Source: a bacterium (lineage in GTDB: Bacteria; Bacillota; Bacilli; Lactobacillales; Streptococcaceae). Taken from it: a DNA stretch of 62,964 nt. Below, in pieces: positions 8,184 through 16,882 of this stretch. Each line of letters begins with the position of its first letter. The first letter of the stretch is position 1. The position numbers and the translations under genes were made by a program. A model generated the notes under the pieces. It was not told where the DNA came from. It saw only the letters and a list, made by a program, of their open reading frames with translations, and did not search any database. Where the stretch lies: the NCBI GenBank assembly GCA_905221125.1, contig CAJNBY010000013.1:1-62964 (forward strand), read 5' to 3'.

Positions 8184-10718
8184 TTATAGTTTCTGTTTTA
8201 ACTCGACCAAGACATTCATAGCCTGCATAGGTGTCATATTGTAAACATCCAGTTTAGACAATTCTGCTAGGATAGGATGCTCTTCTGCTGTATCAAAGAG
8301 TGAAATCTGTTCAGTGACGGCACTTGTTTGTCTCATGGGAGCAGGACTTTCTGTTCCTTGACTCTCTAGTTGGGTCAAAATCTTATCCGCCCTTGCTAGA
8401 AGATCTGCTGGCAAACCAGCAATCTTAGCAACATGAATACCGTAGGATTTGTCAGCTGGGCCTGGTTCAATCTTATGAAGGAAAGTGACCTGCCCATCCT
8501 GCTCCAAGGTTGCCACGTGAACATTGACCAAGTGTTGTAAACTAGACTCTAGGCTGGTCAACTCATGGTAGTGGGTCGCAAAGAGGGTCTTGGCCCCGAT
8601 ATGTTCATGAATGTATTCGATGATAGACTGAGCAAGAGCCATCCCGTCATAAGTTGCAGTTCCCCGACCTAACTCATCAAAAAGAATCAAAGAATTCTTA
8701 GTCGCATGCGAAATGGCATTGTTGGCCTCCATCATCTCCACCATGAAGGTTGATTGGCCTGAAACCAAATCATCGGCTGCTCCGATACGGGTAAAGATCG
8801 CATCAAAAATCGGTAAATAAGCATTTTCTGCCGGCACATAAGAACCCAACTGGGCCATAACCGCCGTCATGGCTAACTGACGCATGTAGGTTGACTTCCC
8901 ACTCATGTTTGGCCCTGTAATCAGCTGAATACTAGTATCTTCTGCCATCTGAATCGTATTTGGAATATAGGTCTGAGCCCCCATAACCTTTTCAACGACA
9001 GCATGACGCCCTTTCTGGATATCGATCTGTGAATCTTCTCCGAACTCTGGTCGAATCAAATGCTGGGTTTCAGCCACAACTGCCAGACTTTGCAAGACAT
9101 CAACTGTCGCGATTCCTTGAGCTAGAGCCTGCAAACGCTGGATGTACTTGCTGACCTCTTCACGAATACGCATAAAGATTTCGTACTCTAGGTTGGCTGA
9201 CTTCTCACGCGCCTCCAGCATATCGCCCTCGATACGGGCCAATTCCTCAGTTCCAAAACGTTCTGAGTTTTTCAACGTTGCCTTGCGGAAAAAGTGGGCA
9301 GGTACATTCCCCAGTTGTGAATTGGTCACATGGAAATAATAGCCATCCTTTTTATTGTAATCAATCTTAAGCGTGCTGATACCAGAGTTTTCTCGCTCCT
9401 TTGCTTCAATTTCAGCAATCCAGCTAGTCCCTTCTCTGAGAACGCGACGGTACTTGTCCAAAGTCTCATCAAAGCCAGTGCGGATAATACCACCTTCTGT
9501 AATCACATGAGGAGCTTCAGGAGCAATCGCTGCGCTAATCAAGCTCTCCAACTCAGGGATTCCATCTAATTGTTCGATAAGATAAGCCAGAGCAGGTTGC
9601 TCCATCCCTTCTAAAATCGCTCGGATCCGTGGTACACTGGACAAGGTAGTCGCCAGCTGCAAGAGGTCCTTGGGATTGGTCTTGCCAAAAGAAACCCGAC
9701 TAGCCAAGCGTTCGATATCATAAACACCCTTGAGGCTATCTGTTAAATCACTGCGCTCAAAGAAATGATCAAGAAAGACCTGCACTACGTCTTGACGTTG
9801 GACGATTCGCTCCTTATCAATCAAGGGACGATGAATCCAAGAACGCAAGAGACGCATCCCCATAGCTGTTTTGGTTTCATCCAAAAGCCAGAAAAGACTG
9901 CCTTGTTTATTGCCTGAACGGGCATTTTCAACCAAATCCAGACTAGCCTTGGTCGCATAATCCATCTGCAAGAAATCTTTGATTTCATAGCGGATAACAG
10001 GCTTGAGGTGGTTCAATTCCCGCATCTGGGTTCGATGGACATACTGAAGCAGCTTACTAGAGGCTGCTTGCTCCACCGCTGCTAATCGTGAATCCAGTAA
10101 ATGAAGGTCCTCAAAGCCTTCTTTCTCATATGAGAGCACCAGATTCATCTGGCGACTGAGAATCTGTTCTTCTGCATCAGACAAATCATAACCCAGAACC
10201 ACTTCTCGAGCCTTGAGGTTACGAATTTCCCCACAAATCAGCGTGAAATCCAATAGACCCGTCACATAAAAGTCTCCCGTTACCAGATCCATATAGGCTA
10301 AGCCAAACTGACTGCCCTCACGGTCTAGGGCAACCAAGAAATTGTTCTGGCTGTCTGGCTTAGTGCTATCGACTACTGTCCCGGGTGTAATGACCTGAAC
10401 AACCTCTCGTTTAACAACCCCAACTGCTTGTTTGGGATCTTCCATCTGCTCTGCAATGGCTACCTTATAGCCCTGCTCAATCAAGACATCGATGTACTGT
10501 TGGGCAGAATGATAGGGAACACCCGCCATAGGAATCGGATTGTCCGCATTCTTGTTGCGACTCGTTAAGGAAATTTCCAGAATCTGCGCAGCATTGACCG
10601 CATCCTCATAAAACAATTCATAAAAATCACCCATCCGAAAGAGCAAAAAAGCATCTGGATATTGCTTTTTAATATCCACATACTGTTGCATGCCGGGTGA
10701 TAGCTTTTCTGTCGCCAT
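8184..10718 (-). CDS. mutS: DNA mismatch repair ATPase MutS (HexA)
   Basis: 844-aa mismatch-recognition protein, called HexA in pneumococcus, where it limits incorporation of mismatched donor DNA during transformation. The N-terminal mismatch-binding domain carries the Phe-x-Glu-type motif ([10 protein letters not shown]). Later come the lever/clamp domains, Walker [14 protein letters not shown], and the [12 protein letters not shown]alker B/ABC signature. The start at 10718 ([10 protein letters not shown]) follows AAGGAGAG; an in-frame extension upstream is ignored. It lies 50 bases downstream of argR with a weak terminator between. Confidence 0.96.
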   Translation of the reverse strand: MATEKLSPGMQQYVDIKKQYPDAFLLFRMGDFYELFYEDAVNAAQILEISLTSRNKNADNPIPMAGVPYHSAQQYIDVLIEQGYKVAIAEQMEDPKQAVGVVKREVVQVITPGTVVDSTKPDSQNNFLVALDREGSQFGLAYMDLVTGDFYVTGLLDFTLICGEIRNLKAREVVLGYDLSDAEEQILSRQMNLVLSYEKEGFEDLHLLDSRLAAVEQAASSKLLQYVHRTQMRELNHLKPVIRYEIKDFLQMDYATKASLDLVENARSGNKQGSLFWLLDETKTAMGMRLLRSWIHRPLIDKERIVQRQDVVQVFLDHFFERSDLTDSLKGVYDIERLASRVSFGKTNPKDLLQLATTLSSVPRIRAILEGMEQPALAYLIEQLDGIPELESLISAAIAPEAPHVITEGGIIRTGFDETLDKYRRVLREGTSWIAEIEAKERENSGISTLKIDYNKKDGYYFHVTNSQLGNVPAHFFRKATLKNSERFGTEELARIEGDMLEAREKSANLEYEIFMRIREEVSKYIQRLQALAQGIATVDVLQSLAVVAETQHLIRPEFGEDSQIDIQKGRHAVVEKVMGAQTYIPNTIQMAEDTSIQLITGPNMSGKSTYMRQLAMTAVMAQLGSYVPAENAYLPIFDAIFTRIGAADDLVSGQSTFMVEMMEANNAISHATKNSLILFDELGRGTATYDGMALAQSIIEYIHEHIGAKTLFATHYHELTSLESSLQHLVNVHVATLEQDGQVTFLHKIEPGPADKSYGIHVAKIAGLPADLLARADKILTQLESQGTESPAPMRQTSAVTEQISLFDTAEEHPILAELSKLDVYNMTPMQAMNVLVELKQKL

Positions 10719-10744
10719 TTTCCGTCTCTCCTTGTCAAAAATAA

Positions 10745-10767
10745 GTCTTGAGAGCAACTCCCAAGAC
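10745..10767 (-). terminator. weak terminator/attenuator between argR and mutS
   Basis: GTCTTGGGAG / CTCTCAAGAC (one mismatch, TTG loop) on the minus strand, followed by TTATTTTTG. The broken T-tract suggests partial read-through from argR into mutS. Confidence 0.55.
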
Positions 10768-10768
10768 C

Positions 10769-11215
10769 TTACTTATCTTTCATCAAATCTAGCAAACGAT
10801 CTTCCATGAGTTTGGCAACGTGCTGGTCTCGACAAATGACCAATAAGGTATTGGCACCAGCAACTGTTCCTAAAATCCATTCATCCTTGTTTGCATCTAC
10901 AATATTGGCCAAAACAGAGGCTTCTCCCAGTTTGGTATGAAGCACCAAGGTAAACTCTGCTCTTGCAACGCCTTCTAAATGATGAGACAAAAATTCCACC
11001 AAATCAATCTTTTCTGTCTCATTTGCTAGTACATAATACACCATATCATTTTTCTTGACCTTGGTCAAGCCGATTTCGCGCAAATCACGAGACAGGGTTG
11101 TCTGCGTCACAAAAACATTATGCGCCTCCAACCGATCTTGAATTTCTTTTTGTGTACTTAATTTCTCCTCAGTAATCATTTTTTTTATTAACTGATGACG
11201 ATCTCTTTTTCTCAT
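10769..11215 (-). CDS. argR: ArgR/AhrC-family arginine regulator
   Basis: 148-aa arginine repressor family protein: N-terminal winged helix ([24 protein letters not shown] ... [19 protein letters not shown] region) and a C-terminal ligand-binding/oligomerisation domain ([15 protein letters not shown]). It is divergent from argS across a 135-bp AT-rich gap, which makes arginine control of argS plausible. Streptococci carry several ArgR paralogues, so the exact member is not certain. Confidence 0.9.
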   Translation of the reverse strand: MRKRDRHQLIKKMITEEKLSTQKEIQDRLEAHNVFVTQTTLSRDLREIGLTKVKKNDMVYYVLANETEKIDLVEFLSHHLEGVARAEFTLVLHTKLGEASVLANIVDANKDEWILGTVAGANTLLVICRDQHVAKLMEDRLLDLMKDK

Positions 11216-11350
11216 AAAATCCTCTTATGTGAATATTTATAACTATTTTTATAACTATATTATACCAAAAAAATAGGAGATTTCAAAAATTTTTTCTTCT
11301 TTCTTTAAAATTGTGATAAAATAGTAGAAAAGTCCAAAAAGGAGCTCTTA

Positions 11351-13042
11351 ATGAATACAAAAGAATTGATTGCTAGCGAATTGGCTAGCGTCATTGATAG
11401 CCTGGACCAAGAGGCTATTTTAAATTTACTGGAAACCCCTAAAAACTCAGAAATGGGAGACATTGCTTTCCCTGCTTTTTCTCTTGCAAAAGTCGAACGT
11501 AAAGCACCTCAAATGATTGCGGCTGAACTGGCTGAAAAAATTAACAGCCAAGCCTTTGAAAAAGTTGTTGCAACAGGACCTTACGTTAACTTTTTCCTTG
11601 ATAAATCTGCCATTTCTGCTCAAGTATTGCAAGCTGTTATCACTGAAAAAGAACACTATGCTGACCAAACTATTGGCAAACAAGAAAATGTTGTTATCGA
11701 CATGTCTAGTCCCAATATCGCTAAGCCATTCTCTATTGGCCACCTACGCTCAACTGTTATCGGAGATAGCTTGTCACATATTTTCCAAAAAATCGGTTAT
11801 CAAACGGTCAAGGTCAACCATTTGGGAGACTGGGGTAAACAGTTTGGGATGTTGATTGTTGCCTACAAAAAATGGGGCGACGAAGAAGCTGTAAAAGCTC
11901 ATCCAATCGATGAACTCCTTAAACTCTATGTCCGCATCAACGCTGAAGCTGAAAATGACCCTAGCTTGGATGAAGAAGCACGCGAATGGTTCCGTAAACT
12001 TGAAAATGGCGACGAGGAAGCTCTCGCTCTTTGGCAATGGTTCCGTGACGAAAGTTTGGTGGAATTTAACCGCCTTTACAATGAATTACAAGTTGAATTT
12101 GACAGCTATAACGGAGAAGCCTTCTACAATGATAAGATGGATGCAGTTGTAGACATTCTTTCTGAAAAAGGACTTCTTGTTGAGTCAGAAGGTGCCCAAG
12201 TTGTGAATCTTGAGAAATATGGAATTGAACATCCAGCCCTTATCAAGAAATCTGATGGTGCAACTCTCTATATCACTCGTGACTTGGCTGCAGCTCTTTA
12301 CCGTAAAAACGAATACCAATTTGCTAAATCTATCTACGTCGTTGGTCAAGAACAATCTGCCCACTTTAAACAGCTCAAAGCTGTCTTGAAAGAAATGGGC
12401 TACGACTGGAGTGAAGACATTACTCATGTTCCTTTTGGTTTAGTCACAAAAGAAGGGAAAAAACTCTCTACTCGTAAAGGGAATGTCATCTTACTAGAGC
12501 CTACTGTTGCAGAGGCCGTTAGTCGTGCCAAAGCCCAAATCGAAGCTAAAAATCCTGAACTTGAAAACAAAGATCAAGTAGCGCATGCTGTTGGAGTTGG
12601 AGCCATTAAATTCTATGACCTCAAGACCGACCGTACAAATGGATACGACTTCGACCTAGAGGCTATGGTATCCTTCGAAGGGGAAACTGGACCTTATGTT
12701 CAATACGCCTACGCTCGTATCCAATCTATCTTACGCAAAGCCGATTTCAAACCAGAAACAGCTGGTAACTATAGCTTGAATGATACTGAAAGCTGGGAAA
12801 TCATCAAGCTCATCCAAGACTTCCCACGTATTATCAACCGTGCAGCGGATAACTTTGAGCCTTCTATCATTGCTAAATTTGCAATTAGCCTGGCTCAATC
12901 CTTCAACAAATACTATGCACATACGCGCATCTTGGATGAAAGTCCAGAACGCGACAGCCGTCTAGCCCTTAGCTACGCAACCGCAGTCGTTCTCAAAGAA
13001 TCCCTTCGCTTGCTTGGAGTAGAAGCACCAGAGAAGATGTAA
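11351..13042 (+). CDS. argS: arginyl-tRNA synthetase
   Basis: 563-aa class I synthetase with the ArgRS-specific N-terminal domain, HIGH-type motif [22 protein letters not shown]-type KLSTRKGN, and the helical DALR anticodon-binding domain at the C-terminus. It is transcribed divergently from argR. The ribosome site AAAGGAGC lies 7 bases before the ATG. The usual short terminator is not seen after the stop; the hairpin array begins there instead. Confidence 0.97.
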   Translation: MNTKELIASELASVIDSLDQEAILNLLETPKNSEMGDIAFPAFSLAKVERKAPQMIAAELAEKINSQAFEKVVATGPYVNFFLDKSAISAQVLQAVITEKEHYADQTIGKQENVVIDMSSPNIAKPFSIGHLRSTVIGDSLSHIFQKIGYQTVKVNHLGDWGKQFGMLIVAYKKWGDEEAVKAHPIDELLKLYVRINAEAENDPSLDEEAREWFRKLENGDEEALALWQWFRDESLVEFNRLYNELQVEFDSYNGEAFYNDKMDAVVDILSEKGLLVESEGAQVVNLEKYGIEHPALIKKSDGATLYITRDLAAALYRKNEYQFAKSIYVVGQEQSAHFKQLKAVLKEMGYDWSEDITHVPFGLVTKEGKKLSTRKGNVILLEPTVAEAVSRAKAQIEAKNPELENKDQVAHAVGVGAIKFYDLKTDRTNGYDFDLEAMVSFEGETGPYVQYAYARIQSILRKADFKPETAGNYSLNDTESWEIIKLIQDFPRIINRAADNFEPSIIAKFAISLAQSFNKYYAHTRILDESPERDSRLALSYATAVVLKESLRLLGVEAPEKM

Positions 13043-13113
13043 ATCGCCAAAGTTACTTGATTGCAAAGCAATCTAAGTAACTAACGCCAAATCCTATCAG
13101 GTATTTGGCTAGG

Positions 13114-13171
13114 CGCTTCACTAGTTTTAGGACATAAATATGATCGATTTATGTCCTAAAACGTCGTAATC
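13114..13171 (+). repeat. hairpin-array core module, copy 1
   Basis: CGCTTCACTAG, then a perfect 15-bp stem (arm TTTTAGGACATAAAT, loop ATGATCG), then CGTCGTAATC. Confidence 0.85.
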
Positions 13172-13237
13172 TTAAAGTTATTGGAACTAAAGTTCCTAAT
13201 TGTTAGACGCTAGCCGCGTATATGCGGACTAGCTAAC

Positions 13238-13295
13238 TGCTTCACTAGTCATGGTCTCTAAATATAATCGATTTAGAGGCCATGACGTCGTAATC
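13238..13295 (+). repeat. hairpin-array core module, copy 2
   Basis: TGCTTCACTAG, then a 15-bp stem (arm TCATGGTCTCTAAAT, loop ATAATCG, one mismatch), then CGTCGTAATC. It lies 124 bp after copy 1. Confidence 0.85.
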
Positions 13296-13312
13296 AGAGA
13301 CACTTGTCTAAT

Positions 13313-13370
13313 CGCTTCACTAATTCACCTAACCAAATAATATCGATTTGGTTAGGCTCATGTCGTAATC
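13313..13370 (+). repeat. hairpin-array core module, copy 3
   Basis: CGCTTCACTAA, then a stem of 11 perfect pairs (CCTAACCAAAT, loop AATATCG) inside the same 37-nt frame, then TGTCGTAATC. The preceding B hairpin is missing, so the spacing shrinks to 75 bp. A fourth CGCTTCACTAA at 13438, 125 bp on, has no C hairpin after it. Confidence 0.8.
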
Positions 13371-13494
13371 TTTTAATCACTTTATTGTAAAGTAATCTAA
13401 GTAACTAAGACCAAATCCTATACGGGCTTTGGCTAGGCGCTTCACTAATTCAATCTACTCACTACTATTTTTTTACCATACAGGGAGATTTCCT

Positions 13495-13740
13495 ATGAGC
13501 CAATATGCTTATATCCTCGTTGTAATTAGCTTGGTGTTCCTTTTTCTGCTCAATAAGTACGAGAAGGAGAGACTGCAAAGGCTCTACCAAGAACAACTTT
13601 TGAAGGATGAAACATTTAGGGCTGACATCAAAGAAAAAATTCACACGACTGAAAATATCAATGATGTCATTGCTTACATCAATAAAACTTATCATCTGGG
13701 AATGTTGCTATCAAAAGACATTACAGATCAATTGAAATAA
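13495..13740 (+). CDS. small membrane-anchored protein of unknown function
   Basis: 81 aa: one N-terminal transmembrane helix (about residues 5-20), then a charged helical cytoplasmic part (KYEKERLQRLYQEQLLKDE) ending in KDITDQLK. The start at 13495 follows GGGAGATTTCC; the open frame upstream has no ribosome site and runs into the repeat array. A strong terminator follows. I do not recognise a family. Location between the hairpin array and the terminator may mean the array is its leader. Confidence 0.7.
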   Translation: MSQYAYILVVISLVFLFLLNKYEKERLQRLYQEQLLKDETFRADIKEKIHTTENINDVIAYINKTYHLGMLLSKDITDQLK

Positions 13741-13763
13741 ACCTAGCCATTCTTTAAGAAATA

Positions 13764-13807
13764 TGAAAACCGAGACTAAGAGTTTAATACTTAGCCTCGG
13801 TTTTTCG
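13764..13807 (+). terminator. terminator after the 81-aa protein gene
   Basis: AAACCGAG-A-CTAAG / CTTAG-C-CTCGGTTT hairpin followed by TTTTT. Its right part is duplicated at 17891-17929. Confidence 0.85.
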
Positions 13808-13813
13808 TATGTT
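13774..13813 (+). repeat. left copy of a direct repeat bounding a 4-kb island
   Basis: GACTAAGA.TTTAATACT.AG.CTCGG then TTTTT and GTATGTT. The same 39-40 bases recur at 17891-17929 in the same orientation with about four differences. Confidence 0.75.
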
Positions 13814-13882
13814 CAATTGAAACAAGTGTTGAAAATTTGTTGTAGCAATTCTAATATAGGGATGGATATCCTTTCAAAAATA

Positions 13883-14191
13883 TCATTTACAAATATTTTT
13901 AAAGAAATCAAACTCCCTATATTTACTATTCTTATAGACTGTTAAATCAACATCCTCTACAACTTCTTTCACATCTATATTGACATCATAGGGCAAAGAA
14001 AGAAAATCTAAATTATAAAACTCTGTACTCATCTCTTTTAAAATAAGAAGGTCTAACAAGTAGCCCTCCACTCTGATTTCAACTTGAATTGTCTTAGACA
14101 TGAAATTTTTTAGAATCATAAAGTCCTTTACTTGCTTTCTCTTAGGACCGACATACTCAAATCTTTTTCGTTCAAAAATAATTTTCTCCAA
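13883..14191 (-). CDS. hypothetical protein, possibly a remnant
   Basis: Open frame of 102 codons beginning with TTG (14191) and a poor ribosome site. No recognisable domain; mixed charged/hydrophobic with an acidic stretch DVKEVVEDVDLTVY. An in-frame stop lies two codons before the TTG, and the frame is open again further upstream, so it may be the broken 3' part of a longer gene. Low GC, like the island genes next to it. The function is unknown. Confidence 0.35.
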   Translation of the reverse strand: MEKIIFERKRFEYVGPKRKQVKDFMILKNFMSKTIQVEIRVEGYLLDLLILKEMSTEFYNLDFLSLPYDVNIDVKEVVEDVDLTVYKNSKYREFDFFKNICK

Positions 14192-14263
14192 ATGTTACAC
14201 CATTTCAATAATATCATTTTCTAAATAACTGCAGAAGCAATTCTTCTTTTAATGCAGTCTTCA

Positions 14264-14680
14264 TTAAAATTTCCCTTGTTTAATTCTCCCAAAAATTTTT
14301 GAAATAGTGCAAATAAAAGCTCCTAGTAAAAATTCCTGTAAGAAAAATCCAAAATAAGTTCCTAACTGTAAATTTCTATTGAATGTAAATACAGAAGTTT
14401 CAGATTGAATCGTATTTTGTTCTATAAGCGTCATAGGAGTAACTCTGAAAATTCCAAACATCATTAAAGCATAGATCATTCCAAAAATAATTAATAGCAC
14501 CCAGCTATGCTTACTCCTAGAGGAAATACTTCCCGATAACAAAGCTAATAATATTGAGGGTATAATTTGTACGAATAACATAAATTGAAAAAGATTAAAA
14601 TTATCTAGTGTAAAAAAACATATTGTAAATTCCACAATTAACACTAGAGAAAATACTCTATCTATTTTTGTAAATTTCAT
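14264..14680 (-). CDS. four-helix membrane protein of the ABC island
   Basis: 138 aa with four predicted transmembrane segments (about 10-27, 31-48, 60-78, 105-125) and a positively charged C-terminus. It lies 28 bases after the ABC permease gene in the same direction, with AGGAGG-type ribosome site, so it is likely the last translated part of the operon. No family recognised. Possible roles are accessory subunit of the transporter or an immunity protein; both are inference. Confidence 0.65.
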   Translation of the reverse strand: MKFTKIDRVFSLVLIVEFTICFFTLDNFNLFQFMLFVQIIPSILLALLSGSISSRSKHSWVLLIIFGMIYALMMFGIFRVTPMTLIEQNTIQSETSVFTFNRNLQLGTYFGFFLQEFLLGAFICTISKIFGRIKQGKF

Positions 14681-14708
14681 TTTACCTCCTTTAAATTCAC
14701 ATCCATCA

Positions 14709-15863
14709 TTACCTTAGACCTTCAATAACATTTTTATTTGCTGCAACCATTGCAGGCATAATACTAAATACAATTCCAAATACACCCGCTGTGAATAGAG
14801 TAATCAAAATATGATCCAGAGTTAATGTCGTAACAAAACCACTCATGTTCATTAAAACAACAAATAATGTCGCTACTCCAATACCAGTTATAGCTCCCAG
14901 AAGCGATAAAAGAGTCCCCTCCATCATATATGATTGATAAATATCAGATTTTTTAGCTCCCAAAGCTCGACGAATCGCTATCTCCTTGCTACGTTCGCTA
15001 ACAGAAGACAACATAGCATTCATAACCCCAAAACCAGCTACAAAAATTGAAATGCTTGATAAAAGTGCAATGAAATTTAATATTGTAGTAGCTTGGGCCT
15101 TTGTTTCCTCATATACCCTTCTATTATCTATATATGCATAGGTTCCTTCCTTGCGGAATGTTCCATAAGTATCTAAAGCAGATAAAGCCTTATTTATATT
15201 CTCTAACTGATTAGTTTCTACCACTAACTCATCAAAATATTCCCTTTTTCCTAAAAGTAACTCTTTGATTTCATTGGTAACCAATAAAGAAGGTAATCTT
15301 TCATTAACAGCTGATCCATAATATATTGCCTGAATTGAATATTCTTTTCCAGATATATTGATAGTCTCTCCTAAAAAAGTTTCAATATTTTCCTTTCGAG
15401 TCAATGACATGAGAGCCTTATCGCTAATAGCTACACCGCCATCTAGTTCCTCTAAGGCTCTTCCTTTTAATAAAGCAGGCATAACTAAACCATTCTTATT
15501 CAAATCGCCCAATGTTCGAAAACTAAGATTCTGCTTAGAATCATTAAAATACGTTTCAGCATACAAAGCATAAGAGCTGGAAGAAAGTCTTGCATGTTTT
15601 CCAATAGTTTGCTCAACCAATTGTTTATCTTCCTGTGTAAACCCTCTAATATCCAACATATTTTGAGGAGTATAAGTCATTGTTGCTGTGTCTTCTTCTA
15701 TCTTTAAATCATTTCCTAATGTAGAAGTTGTATAGGAAGAACTTGATAGTATTACTAATAAAACAAATGTTGCCACTGTGATGGCTAGGGATGTCAGAAT
15801 ACTCTGTCTTTTATTCCTCTTTAACAGCTTTAAAGTATCTATTAACAGCTTTTTAAACTTCAT
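14709..15863 (-). CDS. MacB/FtsX-type ABC transporter permease
   Basis: 384 aa with the layout of MacB-family permeases: an N-terminal transmembrane helix (about 17-37), a ~200-residue extracellular domain, then three C-terminal helices. ERSKEIAIRRALGAKKSDI is the hallmark FtsX/MacB coupling segment. The start at 15863 (MKFKKLLIDTL) follows GGAGAAGG. It overlaps the ATPase gene by 11 bases, so the two are translationally coupled. Such pairs export peptides or provide antimicrobial-peptide resistance in streptococci. Confidence 0.88.
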   Translation of the reverse strand: MKFKKLLIDTLKLLKRNKRQSILTSLAITVATFVLLVILSSSSYTTSTLGNDLKIEEDTATMTYTPQNMLDIRGFTQEDKQLVEQTIGKHARLSSSSYALYAETYFNDSKQNLSFRTLGDLNKNGLVMPALLKGRALEELDGGVAISDKALMSLTRKENIETFLGETINISGKEYSIQAIYYGSAVNERLPSLLVTNEIKELLLGKREYFDELVVETNQLENINKALSALDTYGTFRKEGTYAYIDNRRVYEETKAQATTILNFIALLSSISIFVAGFGVMNAMLSSVSERSKEIAIRRALGAKKSDIYQSYMMEGTLLSLLGAITGIGVATLFVVLMNMSGFVTTLTLDHILITLFTAGVFGIVFSIMPAMVAANKNVIEGLR

Positions 15864-16533
15864 GTAATCCTTCTCCCTCAAGTGTTAGATACCCATTTTT
15901 CATTCGATACCTTGTTCTACAATGACTGGCAACAAACTCATCGTGAGTTACTACAATAATTGTCGTTCCAGAATGATTCAAATTTTGTAGGATTTGCAAT
16001 ATCTCATTCCTATTTTTCTCATCTAATGCACCTGTAGGTTCATCTGCTATAAGAAATCTAGGTTTATGAGCAAGAGCTCTAATTAAAGCAACTCGTTGCT
16101 TCTGTCCGCCTGATAAATGACTTGGGTACTCATTCATCTTATCTATAAGTCCTAAGTCTTGTAATAAACTATCAATGTATTCTATATCTGGCTGTTGGTC
16201 AGAATATAGGAATGATAATAAAATATTTTCTTTAACAGTATATTCATCAATAAGATGAAATTGTTGAAAAACAAATCCAATATCACGATTACGGTAACTT
16301 GCTTGTTGATTTTCATTTAACTTCTCAATACTTTTTCCGTCTAATATATATTCTCCTTCAAATTCAGAATCAATCAGTCCCAAAATATTGATAAATGTCG
16401 ATTTGCCCGAACCTGATGGTCCCATTATCGATACAAATTCTCCTTCAACTACCTTAAAATTTATTTCTCTTAAGACATTATTTTTTAGCGTCCCTTGTCC
16501 GTAACTTTTACTAATATTTTTTAGTTCTAACAT
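15853..16533 (-). CDS. ABC transporter ATP-binding protein (MacB/LolD type)
   Basis: 226-aa stand-alone ATPase: Walker A GPSGSGKSTFIN, Q-loop region FVFQQFHLIDEYTV, signature LSGGQKQRVALIRAL, Walker B FLIADEPTGALDE, and switch His (TIIVVTHD). The EPTGALD sequence is typical of the MacB/LolD/peptide-export group. The start at 16533 (MLELKNISKSYG) follows GGGAAGG. It lies 22 bases downstream of the short hydrophobic peptide gene and is coupled to the permease gene downstream. Confidence 0.92.
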   Translation of the reverse strand: MLELKNISKSYGQGTLKNNVLREINFKVVEGEFVSIMGPSGSGKSTFINILGLIDSEFEGEYILDGKSIEKLNENQQASYRNRDIGFVFQQFHLIDEYTVKENILLSFLYSDQQPDIEYIDSLLQDLGLIDKMNEYPSHLSGGQKQRVALIRALAHKPRFLIADEPTGALDEKNRNEILQILQNLNHSGTTIIVVTHDEFVASHCRTRYRMKNGYLTLEGEGLHEV

Positions 16534-16555
16534 AGACCTTCCCATTCTATCTTTA

Positions 16556-16597
16556 TTATTTATAAATCCAAAAAATGGCAACAACTAGCACTAACAT
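16556..16597 (-). CDS. 13-residue hydrophobic peptide (candidate signal or leader peptide)
   Basis: ATG at 16597 with an excellent ribosome site (AAGGAGAG, 6-7 bases before the start) encodes MLVLVVAIFWIYK followed by TAATAA-like stops. It is the first cistron after the promoter at 16628-16656 and precedes the ABC ATPase. Translation looks deliberate. Candidate roles are a short hydrophobic signalling peptide exported by the ABC pair and sensed by the nearby regulator, or a translated leader peptide. Neither is shown by the sequence alone. Confidence 0.55.
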   Translation of the reverse strand: MLVLVVAIFWIYK

Positions 16598-16627
16598 ATG
16601 TTCTCTCCTTATTTTTTCTACAGGATT

Positions 16628-16656
16628 ATTATACTTCTATGTTACACATTCTCCAA
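16628..16656 (-). promoter_or_regulatory. promoter of the peptide-ABC operon
   Basis: Minus strand TTGGAG, 17-base spacer, TATAAT, about 30 bases before the peptide start. An inverted repeat ACTTAT-6-ATAAGT at 16683-16700 lies upstream of the -35 and may be an operator. Confidence 0.7.
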
Positions 16657-16772
16657 GGTCATAAATGTCACTAATTTCAACAACTTATCTACTAATAAGT
16701 ACTCAATTAGTATAAAAAGGAACTCGATACGAACTCAATCTAAGGGAAAAACATAATAACTCTTTAAATGAT

Positions 16773-16818
16773 AAAACGCATAATATCAAGTTTTTAAACA
16801 CCTGATATCATGCGTTTT
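16773..16818 (-). terminator. bidirectional terminator after the regulator gene
   Basis: AAAACGCAT.ATATCA / TGATAT.ATGCGTTTT arms around an AAACACC-like loop, with T-runs on both strands. It separates the regulator transcript from the ABC operon promoter. A second small hairpin, AGTGACA/TGTCACT plus TTTTTT, lies at 16855-16878. Confidence 0.75.
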
Positions 16819-16882
16819 TATGATTTCGAAAACTTTCTCTCGGTCTTTTTAACTAGTGACATTTTTGTCACTTTTTTATTTT

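Larger units (their letters stand above)
13045..13450 (+). repeat. modular array of ten hairpins with conserved linkers
   Basis: About 400 bp without a gene is a chain of hairpins in the order A-B-linker-C-linker. 'C' units are exactly 37 nt (15-base arms, 7-base loop) at 13125-13161, 13249-13285 and 13324-13360. Each is preceded by GCTTCACTA (13115, 13239, 13314; a fourth copy at 13439) and followed by GTCGTAATC (13163, 13287, 13362). Arm sequences differ between copies but stay complementary. Hairpins A and B are at 13051-13082/13086-13109, 13180-13200/13202-13237, 13298-13309 (A only) and 13379-13393/13411-13432. The orientation given is arbitrary. Confidence 0.85.

Noticed and set aside
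11216..11350. ARG box for ArgR between argR and argS
   Set aside because: The gap is very AT-rich and several partial matches exist (GAATATTTATAAC), but none is convincing enough to list as an operator.
13202..13356. attC-like (integron) sites: GTTAG...CTAAC and CCTAACC...GGTTAGG pairs in the hairpin array
   Set aside because: No integrase gene, no cassette ORFs between the sites, and the pairs fall in different hairpin types without the attC spacer design. Likely chance similarity in paired arms.
13045..13450. CRISPR array
   Set aside because: Repeats are interrupted by hairpins of changing length, repeat parts are only 9-11 bases, spacers are self-complementary, and no cas gene is present.
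16556..16597. Classic SHP (short hydrophobic peptide) gene of the Rgg family
   Set aside because: At 13 residues it is shorter than usual SHP precursors, has no N-terminal lysines or C-terminal Gly-rich end, and is not divergent from the regulator. Kept as a candidate peptide without that label.
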